Shown here: positions 25,407 through 32,516 of the stretch, piece after piece
Position numbering within the stretch: position 1 is the stretch's first letter
Layout: the number at the start of each line of letters is the position of its first letter
Assembly: GCA_964383535.1 (NCBI GenBank)
Contig: CAYLHS010000003.1
Span: 1 to 61,500 of the forward strand
Direction: 5' to 3'
Length of the DNA stretch: 61,500 nucleotides
From: CAYLHS01 sp964383535
GTDB lineage: Bacteria > Actinomycetota > Acidimicrobiia > Spongiisociales > UBA4744
Position numbers and translations under genes: made by a program
The notes under the pieces: model-generated
Database searches by the model: none
Seen by the model: the letters and a program-made list of their open reading frames with translations, nothing else
What the model was told of the DNA's origin: nothing

Positions 25407-25471
25407 ATGGGTGCCGATGAGCCCGGTTCGGGCTCACACCACCATCATGGTGACCACGACCACTGAGCCGG

Positions 25472-26251
25472 TTACCTCCCGAATCGCCGCTCTCGCCTCG
25501 AGAAGTCACGCAGCGCACGAAGGAAGTCCACTCTGCGGAACGCCGGCCAGTAGACATCCACGAACGCATATTCGGCGTACGCCGACTGCCACAGAAGGAA
25601 CCCCGACAGGCGTGACTCCCCGCTCGTCCGGATGACGAGATCCGGATCGGGGAGATCGGCCGTGTACAGGTGGGTCGCGATCCCATCGGCGTCGATCTGA
25701 TCCGCGATCCGGTCCGCAGGAACTCCCTCGTCGGCCAGCTGAGCCACGAGATCTCTGCACGCGTCGACGATCTCCTGGCGTCCTCCATACCCCATCGCGA
25801 TCGTCAGACGCCGATTGCCCATGGACGCAGCCTCCTCAAGCGCCTTCGCCGCCTGCGTGAGTGGATCGGGCAGCAGCGACAGCGAACCGATGAACCGCAC
25901 CTGGAAGTCGTACTTGCTTGCCAGTACAGGAACTCGGTTGAAGAGATCGATCAGCACCTCGAAGTAGGGCTCGAGCTCCTCGCTTGGTCGAGAGAGGTTC
26001 TCCTTGGAGAGCAGCCATCCGGTGATAGCAGGGATCTGGATCTGCTCGGACCAGCCGATGAATTCCTCGAACTTGCGCATCCCGGCCCGGTAGCTGACCG
26101 CGTAGTCGGAGAGCCGCTCGGCTCGAGCATATCGACGGTGGCCGTCCAGGATGATGCCGATGTGCCTGGGAAGTCGATCGGGTGGAAGCGCTCGAAGCAG
26201 CTTGTCTTCGTAGAGGCGGTAGAGGGGGCGCAGGGCGCGCTCTGATTTCAC
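25472..26251 (-). CDS. Short-chain cis-prenyltransferase (Z-FPP synthase-like, Rv1086 type)
   Basis: This 259-residue undecaprenyl-synthase-fold protein is closest in pattern to M. tuberculosis Rv1086, which makes (2Z,6E)-farnesyl diphosphate. Shared blocks are LLSKENLSR near residue 88, MGYGGRQEIVDACRDL near residue 150, and the long C-terminal run DLVIRTSGESRLSGFLLWQS followed by YWPAFRRVDFLRALRDFSRR. The substrate motif is DGHRRYAR where the family normally has DGN, an Asn to His change at a conserved position. The start is a GTG with a TACCAT -10 box six bases upstream. It is divergent from hlyIII, as in mycobacteria. Confidence 0.92.
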   Translation of the reverse strand: MKSERALRPLYRLYEDKLLRALPPDRLPRHIGIILDGHRRYARAERLSDYAVSYRAGMRKFEEFIGWSEQIQIPAITGWLLSKENLSRPSEELEPYFEVLIDLFNRVPVLASKYDFQVRFIGSLSLLPDPLTQAAKALEEAASMGNRRLTIAMGYGGRQEIVDACRDLVAQLADEGVPADRIADQIDADGIATHLYTADLPDPDLVIRTSGESRLSGFLLWQSAYAEYAFVDVYWPAFRRVDFLRALRDFSRRERRFGR

Positions 26252-26257
26252 GGGCCA

Positions 26258-26285
26258 ATGGTAACTATGGGGTCCCCGGTAGGCT
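26258..26285. promoter_or_regulatory. Back-to-back leaderless promoters of the cis-prenyltransferase and hlyIII genes
   Basis: On the minus strand TACCAT (26263-26258) is six bases before the GTG at 26251. On the plus strand TAGGCT (26280-26285) is seven bases before the GTG at 26293. The two start codons are only 41 bases apart, so the promoters must overlap and may compete. Confidence 0.5.
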
Positions 26286-26292
26286 GGGGATC

Positions 26293-26958
26293 GTGGACCG
26301 ACTAGTGCTCGGGAAGATGCAAAACCCGGTCCGGGGGTTCCTCCATGGCACGGCGGCACTGCTGTCGATCGGGGCGCTGATGACTCTCGTCGCGCGCACC
26401 TCGTGGGACGCTCCCCGCATGATCTCGATGATCGTGTTCGGGACGAGCGCCTTCGCCCTGTACACCACCAGTTCGCTATATCACTCGGTGCCGTGGAGAA
26501 GCCTGTGGAAACAGCGGATGCAGCGGCTCGACCACTCGATGATCTTCCTGCTGATCGCTGGCACGTACACTCCGATCGCGTACAACGTGCTCGATGGAAC
26601 GATGCGATGGTCGACCCTCGGCATCGTGTGGGGCGTGGCCATTGGTGGCATCGTGCAGAAGGTGTTCTTCCCACAGATTCGAAACTGGCTGAGTATCACC
26701 CTCTCGATGGTGATGGGTTGGATGGCAGTGATCCCGCTCCCCCGTCTCGTCGACCGCCTCGGACTCCGAGCTGTCGCCCTCCTGCTCCTCGGCGGGCTCT
26801 TCTACAGCATCGGGATGGTGCTGCTCGTCACGCGGCGGCCTCGAGTCTGGCCGGGAGTCTTCTCCTACCACGAGGTGTTCCACGTGTTCGTCGTGTCGGG
26901 GACGCTGGTTCACTTCCTGTTCATCGCCCGGTATGTTGCACCGATCGCTCGGCTGTGA
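26293..26958 (+). CDS. Hemolysin III / PAQR-like membrane protein
   Basis: This 221-residue protein has seven hydrophobic segments and the HlyIII metal-site motifs: TSSLYHSVPW near residue 57, RLDHSMIFLLIAGTYTPIAY near residue 78, and SYHEVFHVFVVSGTLVHF near residue 193. The Ser/His/Asp/His positions match the hydrolase-type zinc site of this superfamily. Cellular function in free-living bacteria is unclear. The GTG start has no Shine-Dalgarno sequence but does have a -10 box. It overlaps the GNAT gene downstream (GTGA). Confidence 0.92.
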   Translation: MDRLVLGKMQNPVRGFLHGTAALLSIGALMTLVARTSWDAPRMISMIVFGTSAFALYTTSSLYHSVPWRSLWKQRMQRLDHSMIFLLIAGTYTPIAYNVLDGTMRWSTLGIVWGVAIGGIVQKVFFPQIRNWLSITLSMVMGWMAVIPLPRLVDRLGLRAVALLLLGGLFYSIGMVLLVTRRPRVWPGVFSYHEVFHVFVVSGTLVHFLFIARYVAPIARL

Positions 26959-27557
26959 ACGAGTCTGATCCCTTCATCGTTGCGCGGACTGTCGACCTGG
27001 AGCTCGACGACGGCACTCCCGTGAGAATCCGCCCCATCGTTCCCGCCGACGGTGAACGTATCGAGGAGGGCCTTCGGGAACTGTCGCCGGAGTCCCGCTA
27101 CCTGCGATTCCTGCGCTCGATCGACCATCTCACGGGCGACGAGCTCTCCTACCTCACAAACGTTGACTACTCAGGCCACTTTGCCTGGGTTGCACTTGAC
27201 ACGTCCGAAGATCGCGGGATGGGAGTGGCGCGGTATGCCCGCTTGGAGGGCGAGACGGCGGAGGCGGCCGTCGTCGTGCTGGATCGCTACCAGCGCCGGG
27301 GTTTGGGTGGCATCCTGCTCCGTCTCGTAGCGGAGACCGCCTATGCGCACGGCATTCGGAGATTCCGCGTATGGGTTGCGCCAGGGAACACCGTCGTCAT
27401 GCGGTTGGCGAAGAACTGGCATCTCGACCGCCGCGCCGAAGATGGCACCGTGGTCATCGACATCCCCCTCCCGCTTCCAGAGACGCCACTCACCGAGTCG
27501 TCCCTGTACGAATCGCTCAGAGAAGTCGCGGCCGGGAGAATCGAACCCTATCTCTGA
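26955..27557 (+). CDS. GNAT family N-acetyltransferase
   Basis: This 200-residue protein has VRIRPIVPADGERIEEGLREL at residues 22-42 (core VRIRPIVPADGERIEEGL) and the acetyl-CoA loop VVVLDRYQRRGLGGILL near residue 100, followed by FRVWVAPGNTVVMRLAKNW. The N-terminal pattern resembles the GNAT domain found in Pat-type lysine acetyltransferases, but there is no cyclic-nucleotide domain. The start is a GTG overlapping the hlyIII stop. The substrate is unknown. Confidence 0.87.
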   Translation: MNESDPFIVARTVDLELDDGTPVRIRPIVPADGERIEEGLRELSPESRYLRFLRSIDHLTGDELSYLTNVDYSGHFAWVALDTSEDRGMGVARYARLEGETAEAAVVVLDRYQRRGLGGILLRLVAETAYAHGIRRFRVWVAPGNTVVMRLAKNWHLDRRAEDGTVVIDIPLPLPETPLTESSLYESLREVAAGRIEPYL

Positions 27558-27604
27558 CAAGTGACGCTTCAAGCGGCCAGAATGGGGCTGACCCAAGGAG
27601 CACC

Positions 27605-27946
27605 ATGGAACCCACCGCCGAGTCGAAGAACTGGGCCACCATCGCCCACTTCTCCGCCTTCGTCATGTTCATCGGCATCCCGTCGTTCATCGGACCTCTC
27701 GTCGTGTGGCTGATGAAGAAGGATCAGGACGAGTTCGTGGCGATGAACGCGAAGGAAGCCCTCAACTTCAACATCTCGTTCTTCCTCTACGGCATCATCT
27801 CGGGCATCCTGATCATCATTGGTATCGGACTTCTCCTGCTTCTCGTTGTTGGGATCACCTGGTTCGTGCTCGTGATCGTCGCGGCGGTGAGGTCGAGCTC
27901 CGGCGAGCCGTACGTGTATCCATTCACCCTGAGGCTGGTCAACTGA
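27605..27946 (+). CDS. DUF4870-family small membrane protein
   Basis: This 113-residue protein begins MEPTAESKNWATIAHFSAF and has a helix pair followed by a long hydrophobic hairpin (residues about 57-95). KDQDEFVAMNAKEALNFNIS between segments is the typical DUF4870 linker, and YPFTLRLVN closes it. The function is unknown. The ribosome binding site AAGGAG precedes the ATG. It lies just upstream of the PLP decarboxylase gene. Confidence 0.85.
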   Translation: MEPTAESKNWATIAHFSAFVMFIGIPSFIGPLVVWLMKKDQDEFVAMNAKEALNFNISFFLYGIISGILIIIGIGLLLLLVVGITWFVLVIVAAVRSSSGEPYVYPFTLRLVN

Positions 27947-28006
27947 GGCACCTGCGCCGCGCCCATCGCTAGGCTCCTCGCAGACCCTTCGGTTGGGAGG
28001 ACCCTT

Positions 28007-29413
28007 GTGCGGCAGTCAGACTGGCGGAAGGTCATCGAGGTCGCCGCTGAGGCAGCCGGCCGGTACCTTGCTTCGCTGCCGGAGCGATCGGTGTATCGAC
28101 CCACAGATCCCGACGAGATCAGGTCCCTCGTGGACATGCCACTTCCGGATGAGAGCACTCCTCCTGAGACAATTGTGGCCACTCTCGCCGAGCAACTCGA
28201 GCCCTATGTCGCCGCTCACTCCTCGGGCCGCTACTACGGGTTCGTGATCGGCGGCCTGCATCCGGCCGCGTACGGAGCCGAACTCCTTGCGGCTGCGTGG
28301 GATCAGAACGCAGGCCTCTATGCCGCGGCGCCCGGAGTCACGATCGCGGAGGAAGTAGCCGCGAAGTGGATCCTCGATCTCCTCGATCTTCCCGCTGACG
28401 CTTCGGTGGGTTTCGTCACCGGTGGACAGATGGCCACGTTCACATGTCTCGCGGCCGCACGCCACAGCGTCCTCCGTGAGGCAGGGTGGGATGTCGAAGG
28501 GAACGGACTTCAGGGCGCTCCGAAGATTCATGTTGTCATCAAGACTGAGCGACACTCCACCGTTCCCCGGGCGCTGCGATACCTCGGGCTGGGCGACTCG
28601 GCAGCCGTGGAGGTCCCCTCTGATGGCCAATCGAGGATGGTTCCAGAGGCACTCGCCCGCACGCTCGAGCAGCTGAATGGGCCAACGATCGTCTGCGTCG
28701 AATCGGGCAACGTCAATACCGGTTCGTTCGACCACTTCGGAGTTGTGGCCGACATCGCCGATCAGCATCGTGCACGAGGGAATCCCACATGGGTGCACGT
28801 TGATGGCGCAGTCGGATTGTGGGCAAGGGCCTCCTCGGATCGACGGCATCTCGTCGAGGATCTCGACCGGCTCGACTCCTGGTCGACAGACGCGCACAAA
28901 CTCCTCAATGTCACCCAGGATTCCGGCGTCGCGATCTGTCGGGATCCGGCCGCTCACCGGGCGGCGATGAGTGTCCATGCCGCCTACCTGATTCAGGCCG
29001 ACGGCGGCGTCAGAGACCCTATGGACTGGAATCCCGAATTCTCCAGGAGAGCTCGCGGTCTGGCCGTGTACGCAACACTCCGCTCCCTCGGTCGAAGTGG
29101 CGTCGAGGAGCTGGTCGACCGAACCCACGCCCTCGCCAAGCGCTTCGCCGAGAGGCTTTCCGCTACCGGGCGAGCCGAGGTCATGAACGACGTGGTCTTC
29201 AATCAGGTACTCATCCGATGGCTCTCTCCCGACGGGGATCATGACGCTCTGGCAGACCGGGTGATCAGCCGCATTCAAGCGGACGGGACCGCCTTCTTCA
29301 GCGGCACCACCTGGGAGGGGATGCGGCTCATGCGGATATCCGTCTCGGATTGGGCTACCGACGAGCGTGACGTCGATCGCTCAATCGAGGCGTTGTTGCG
29401 CTGTGCCGACTGA
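28007..29413 (+). CDS. PLP-dependent group II decarboxylase (aromatic-amino-acid type)
   Basis: This 468-residue fold-type I PLP enzyme has GFVTGGQMATFTCLAAARHS near residue 139, WVHVDGAVGLWAR near residue 264 with the Asp that pairs with the PLP nitrogen, and STDAHKLLNVTQDSG near residue 294 with the PLP-binding Lys. The layout matches tyrosine/aromatic-L-amino-acid decarboxylases. A substrate cannot be assigned. The GTG start is preceded by GGGAGG. No amino-acid antiporter lies next to it, so a decarboxylase/antiporter acid-resistance pair is not indicated. Confidence 0.88.
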   Translation: MRQSDWRKVIEVAAEAAGRYLASLPERSVYRPTDPDEIRSLVDMPLPDESTPPETIVATLAEQLEPYVAAHSSGRYYGFVIGGLHPAAYGAELLAAAWDQNAGLYAAAPGVTIAEEVAAKWILDLLDLPADASVGFVTGGQMATFTCLAAARHSVLREAGWDVEGNGLQGAPKIHVVIKTERHSTVPRALRYLGLGDSAAVEVPSDGQSRMVPEALARTLEQLNGPTIVCVESGNVNTGSFDHFGVVADIADQHRARGNPTWVHVDGAVGLWARASSDRRHLVEDLDRLDSWSTDAHKLLNVTQDSGVAICRDPAAHRAAMSVHAAYLIQADGGVRDPMDWNPEFSRRARGLAVYATLRSLGRSGVEELVDRTHALAKRFAERLSATGRAEVMNDVVFNQVLIRWLSPDGDHDALADRVISRIQADGTAFFSGTTWEGMRLMRISVSDWATDERDVDRSIEALLRCAD

Positions 29414-29935
29414 CCTTCCTTCGTACATTCGGACGCAGAGGCTCGTGATCCTCCAGTGGACCGAGGCCGACGCACCCGCACTGAACGCAGCTATCACCGA
29501 CAGCCTGGATCACCTTCGCCCGTGGATGTCGTGGGCCGCGGACGGGATTCCAACCGTCGATGAACAGGCGGCTCACGGAGAAGGTGAGAAAGGGGCAGGG
29601 CGGCGACAGTGTCCTTGGGATCTTCAGAGGTGACGACATCGTCGGCAGCACAGGGCTCCACCGTCGAGCATGCCCGGCCGCCCTCGAAATCGGATACTGG
29701 ATCGCCGTCGGCCACCTCCGGCAGGGATACGCGACCGGGGCGAGCGGGGCTGACCATCGCCGCCTTCTCGATGACCGGCATCTAGCGGATCGAAATCCAC
29801 CTCGACTGGGCGAACGTTGCGAGCGCCGGCATTCCAAGACGCCTCGGATTCACCCTGGCCGAGAGCACTCAGAGACAAGCGGGCGCCGGCCGAGGTAGGC
29901 GTCGAGTGTCGCTGGATCATGACCAGACACGGGTC
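29403..29935 (+). pseudogene. GNAT acetyltransferase pseudogene (RimJ/RimL-like), several frameshifts and a stop
   Basis: GNAT sequence is spread over three frames. IRTQRLVILQWTEADAPALN and HLRPWMSWA (29403-29575, frame of 29403) give the N-terminus. LGIFRGDDIVGSTGLHRR and EIGYWIAVGHLRQGYAT (about 29578-29740) continue in the next frame. LTIAAFSMTGI, a TAG stop at 29783, then RIEIHLDWANVAS and RRLGFTLAEST lie in the third. ECRWIMTRHG near 29907 returns to the first frame. At least three frameshifts plus a stop show decay. Its 5' end overlaps the decarboxylase stop. Confidence 0.85.
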
Positions 29936-29937
29936 GG

Positions 29938-30837
29938 TCAGATCGATCGGGCCTGACCATCGGTCTCTAGGCGTTTCCGAAGGGAGGCGGCATCAAGACC
30001 ATGTGTTCGCTCATGATCGGCTCGACTTCCGTACTTCCGAACCTCGTCCCTGCCGACCCCTATCGCGCGATATCTCTTCGGGATGCCCTGGAAGGCGTCA
30101 ACGACGGCCGGCAGACCCGTACCCTCCAGGTACGGCTCGACGAGCGTCACCTCGGAGCCGGTTGCCACGGTCCGAAGCCCCGCCCCGTCGAACGGTCGAA
30201 CGGTGGTTGCGTATGCGAGCGTGATATCCAGATCAGCGGTCGCTTCTCGCAAGGGGTCGAGCATCGGACCGACCGCGAGGATCGTCTGAGCATCCCGGCT
30301 TCCCTCCTTGACCACATGAACGAGCCCGTCTGTGGGAAACGCGGCCTTGTTCACTGCCTCAGCGAGCCGGATGTACACGGTGTTGGTCGTTGCGGCGGCG
30401 ATTCGCATGAGACCCTCGACTTCGTCGGGATGTCCGGGCACGTGGATGTCCACGTCCGGCAAGGTCGCAAGCACACTCACGTCGGCGGGCGAAAGATGCG
30501 TCATCCCCTCACCTGCTGCGTCGAAGGAGCCGCCCACCGAGACGAGCACCGCGCCGAGTCCCTGGTGGACGAGGTCGAGCTTGATCTGCTCGAACGGCCG
30601 TTCCACCAGGAACGGTGTATACGAGTGGACAAAGGGCCGAAACCCTTCGAGTGCCAAACCCGCGGCTACTCCAATGAGGGTCTGCTCACGGATGCCAACA
30701 TTGATCACCCGATTGCGGTGACGGTCCACGATGCCCGTTTCGGCGAACCTGGCGTACCCGATGTCGGCGAGTACGAGCGCCGTAGCCGGATCGCGATCGA
30801 GGAGGCCGACGATCGTGCGCACAAACGAGTCTCTCAT
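29938..30837 (-). CDS. Transketolase, C-terminal half (pyrimidine-binding and C-terminal domains)
   Basis: This 299-residue protein has LVLADIGYARFAETGIVDRH, then RVINVGIREQTLIGVAAGLA near residue 50. The Glu of IREQ is the conserved ThDP-activating residue. SVGGSFDAAGEGMTHLSPAD and DVDIHVPGHPDEVEGLM follow, with a C-terminal transketolase domain (residues about 180-299). It acts with the N-terminal half encoded just upstream to make a split transketolase. The ATG at 30837 overlaps the stop of that gene (ATGA); a longer in-frame reading is not needed. Confidence 0.9.
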   Translation of the reverse strand: MRDSFVRTIVGLLDRDPATALVLADIGYARFAETGIVDRHRNRVINVGIREQTLIGVAAGLALEGFRPFVHSYTPFLVERPFEQIKLDLVHQGLGAVLVSVGGSFDAAGEGMTHLSPADVSVLATLPDVDIHVPGHPDEVEGLMRIAAATTNTVYIRLAEAVNKAAFPTDGLVHVVKEGSRDAQTILAVGPMLDPLREATADLDITLAYATTVRPFDGAGLRTVATGSEVTLVEPYLEGTGLPAVVDAFQGIPKRYRAIGVGRDEVRKYGSRADHERTHGLDAASLRKRLETDGQARSI

Positions 30838-31511
30838 CGTGCCACCTGCGCGACGACCACGTACGGACGACCAGACGTACCCGACCTGAGCGCGCCTTCG
30901 ATCTCCGCGTGGTTCCGTCCGTCGACGACCGAAGACTCCCACCCTTCGACCTCGAAGCGGGCTGCGATACCCCCGGGCCAGCCGAGGCTCGCCGAACGAT
31001 TGTCGATGACGATCACGGTCAATCGATCGAGATCCATACGGGCAGCGACTGCGATCGCCTCGTGATTGCTACCTTCGTCGAGTTCCCCATCTCCGATCAG
31101 GCAGAACACGCGAGAATCCGTTCTTCCGGCTGCTCTGAGCCCGAGTGCCACTCCGACTGCGATCGGTAGTCCGTGCCCCAGCGATCCGGACGAGACCTCG
31201 ACGCCGGGAATCAGCATCCGATCCGGATGCAGACCCAGCGCAGAGTCGAACCCGCCGAATGAAGGGAGCCACTCCACGGGGATGAAGCCCTTGGCGGCGA
31301 GCACTGCATAGTACGCCTTTGGACCGTGCCCCTTCGAGAGGAGGAATCGATCACGGTTCGGATCGTCGGGATGGTTCGGGTCGATGCGCAGCACTTTGTC
31401 GTAGAGCACCCACAGCACGTCCAGTGTCGACGACGCCGCAGGAGCATGCTTCCGGTCACCGGACTGCAGGGTGACGAGATCCATCAGATCTGCGTAGGTA
31501 GTGGTTGTCAT
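30834..31511 (-). CDS. Transketolase, N-terminal half (ThDP diphosphate-binding domain)
   Basis: This 225-residue protein has FLLSKGHGPKAYYAVLAAKG near residue 52, GSLGHGLPIAVGVALGLRAA near residue 107, and the ThDP/Mg site LIGDGELDEGSNHEAIAVAA near residue 137. Together with the downstream C-terminal half it should move two-carbon units between sugar phosphates. Whether this pair serves the pentose phosphate pathway or a special pathway is unknown, since split transketolases often have other substrates. Its start lies seven bases from a -10 box in the SoxR-type promoter. Confidence 0.9.
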   Translation of the reverse strand: MTTTTYADLMDLVTLQSGDRKHAPAASSTLDVLWVLYDKVLRIDPNHPDDPNRDRFLLSKGHGPKAYYAVLAAKGFIPVEWLPSFGGFDSALGLHPDRMLIPGVEVSSGSLGHGLPIAVGVALGLRAAGRTDSRVFCLIGDGELDEGSNHEAIAVAARMDLDRLTVIVIDNRSASLGWPGGIAARFEVEGWESSVVDGRNHAEIEGALRSGTSGRPYVVVAQVAR

Positions 31512-31518
31512 GGCGAGG

Positions 31519-31559
31519 AAGCTACAACTTCAAGTGTGGTTGAAGTCAAATGATATGCT
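31519..31559. promoter_or_regulatory. SoxR-type operator in the 19-bp spacer of the transketolase promoter, shared with soxR
   Basis: Reading the minus strand, TTGACT (31549-31544), a 19-base spacer, and TAGCTT (31524-31519) are followed seven bases later by the transketolase ATG. The palindrome ACTTCAA-N6-TTGAAGT (31527-31546) fills the spacer and runs into the -35, as the SoxR site does at E. coli soxS. On the plus strand TATGCT (31554-31559) lies six bases before the soxR ATG. The 19-bp spacer is the hallmark of promoters activated by MerR-family proteins. Confidence 0.75.
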
Positions 31560-31565
31560 CTCACA

Positions 31566-32015
31566 ATGAACGACCTCACGATCGGAGAGCTCGCGAATCG
31601 GGTTGGCGTTGCCACGTCGGCCATCCGGTTCTGGGAATCGGAGGGTCTCATTGCCTCGTACAGGACGGAGGGGAACCAGCGCCGGTTCGGGAGATCCACG
31701 ATTCGACGTGTCTCGCTGATCCGTGCCGCCCAGGAGGCGGGACTCACCCTTTCCGAGGTCAGCGAGGCACTCGAAACGCTCCCCCACGACAAGACGGCCA
31801 CCAAGCGCGACTGGCAGCGGCTGTCCCGGTCCTGGAGGGGTCGCATCGACGAGCGGATCGCCGAACTCGAGGCCCTGAGAGACCAGCTCACGGACTGCAT
31901 CGGTTGTGGCTGTCTCTCGCTGCGTAGCTGTGGCATCTTCAACCCTTCGGACCGGGCAGCCGGGCTGGGAGCAGGTCCCCGCTATCTGATGGGTGACGAA
32001 CGCGAGGCCGGGTGA
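31566..32015 (+). CDS. soxR: Redox-sensitive MerR-family regulator SoxR
   Basis: This 149-residue protein has a MerR helix-turn-helix at residues 4-70 (LTIGELANRVGVATSAIRFW, then ESEGLIASYRTEGNQRRF), a dimerisation helix, and the [2Fe-2S] cluster motif DCIGCGCLSLRSCGIFNPSD near residues 118-137 (C-x2-C-x-C-x5-C). That cluster is diagnostic of SoxR, which senses redox-cycling compounds. It is divergent from the split transketolase across a palindrome of SoxR type. No ribosome binding site is visible, so the mRNA is probably leaderless. Confidence 0.93.
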   Translation: MNDLTIGELANRVGVATSAIRFWESEGLIASYRTEGNQRRFGRSTIRRVSLIRAAQEAGLTLSEVSEALETLPHDKTATKRDWQRLSRSWRGRIDERIAELEALRDQLTDCIGCGCLSLRSCGIFNPSDRAAGLGAGPRYLMGDEREAG

Positions 32016-32516
32016 AAGTCCGCGCCATCACTTCGTCGGGTTTACCCCGTTAGGGAAACCGAAGGCGCCGTCGGAGTCACACGGCAGGGAAGCTCTTTGG
32101 GCTACCTCCCCTGTGGGCTGCGCCCGGGACCCCCCCTCCGGCCCGCCGGGCCGCCTCCTACAGCGTCGCTCCGCTCCTGAGGGAGGGAATGGCTCAGCCC
32201 TCACGGCTCCGCTGAACCAACCAAACAGCGTTCGATTGGGAGCTTCACCGACGACACGTCTTCCCCGGTGGAACAGCAGAACGCCAGGTTCCCTCCCCCG
32301 CGAGGGCAACGTCCGAGTGTTGGGGGAGGTTCGGCGAACCCGGGAAGGGGGGTCTTGCTGGCTGCATCGGAGCCAACCAGCCAGTAACTGAACGGCGGAT
32401 CGCTGATGGCCGGCAACCGTGGCCGCATTCCGGCTGGAGACCGGGGACTAGCGACTGGACACTCACGACCGACAGCTCCTCGCAACGCGGGCTAGCGTCG
32501 TTTCCGGAGGTACGTA
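32016..32516. other. 501-base gene-free stretch with dispersed repeats
   Basis: No supported gene lies between soxR and the amidase gene. It is rich in G/C tracts and short palindromes: CGGCCCGCCGGGCCGC near 32141, GAGGGAGG around 32181, and repeat family 1 copy C at 32286-32360. A TAGCGT-type hexamer and GGAGGTACGTA directly precede the amidase start at 32517. Confidence 0.65.
32286..32360. repeat. Dispersed palindromic repeat, family 1, copy C
   Basis: It contains GGTTCCCTCCCCCGCGAGG, then CCGAGTGTTGGGGGAGGT, which is identical over 18 bases to copy A (around 6620-6637). It ends GGGAAGGGGGG, a variant of the GGACGGAGGGGGC end of copies A and B. TTCGGCGAACC adds a small hairpin. Confidence 0.6.

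Noticed and set aside
25472..26674. 400-residue version of the cis-prenyltransferase
   Set aside because: The added N-terminus is antisense to hlyIII and has no similarity; the GTG at 26251 has a matching promoter.
32011..32100. GGTGAAAGTCC at the soxR end, which recalls a cobalamin riboswitch or group II intron core
   Set aside because: The flanking conserved boxes of the cobalamin riboswitch are not there, no reverse transcriptase gene is near, and the match overlaps the soxR coding end. The next gene is 500 bases away and has no link to cobalamin.
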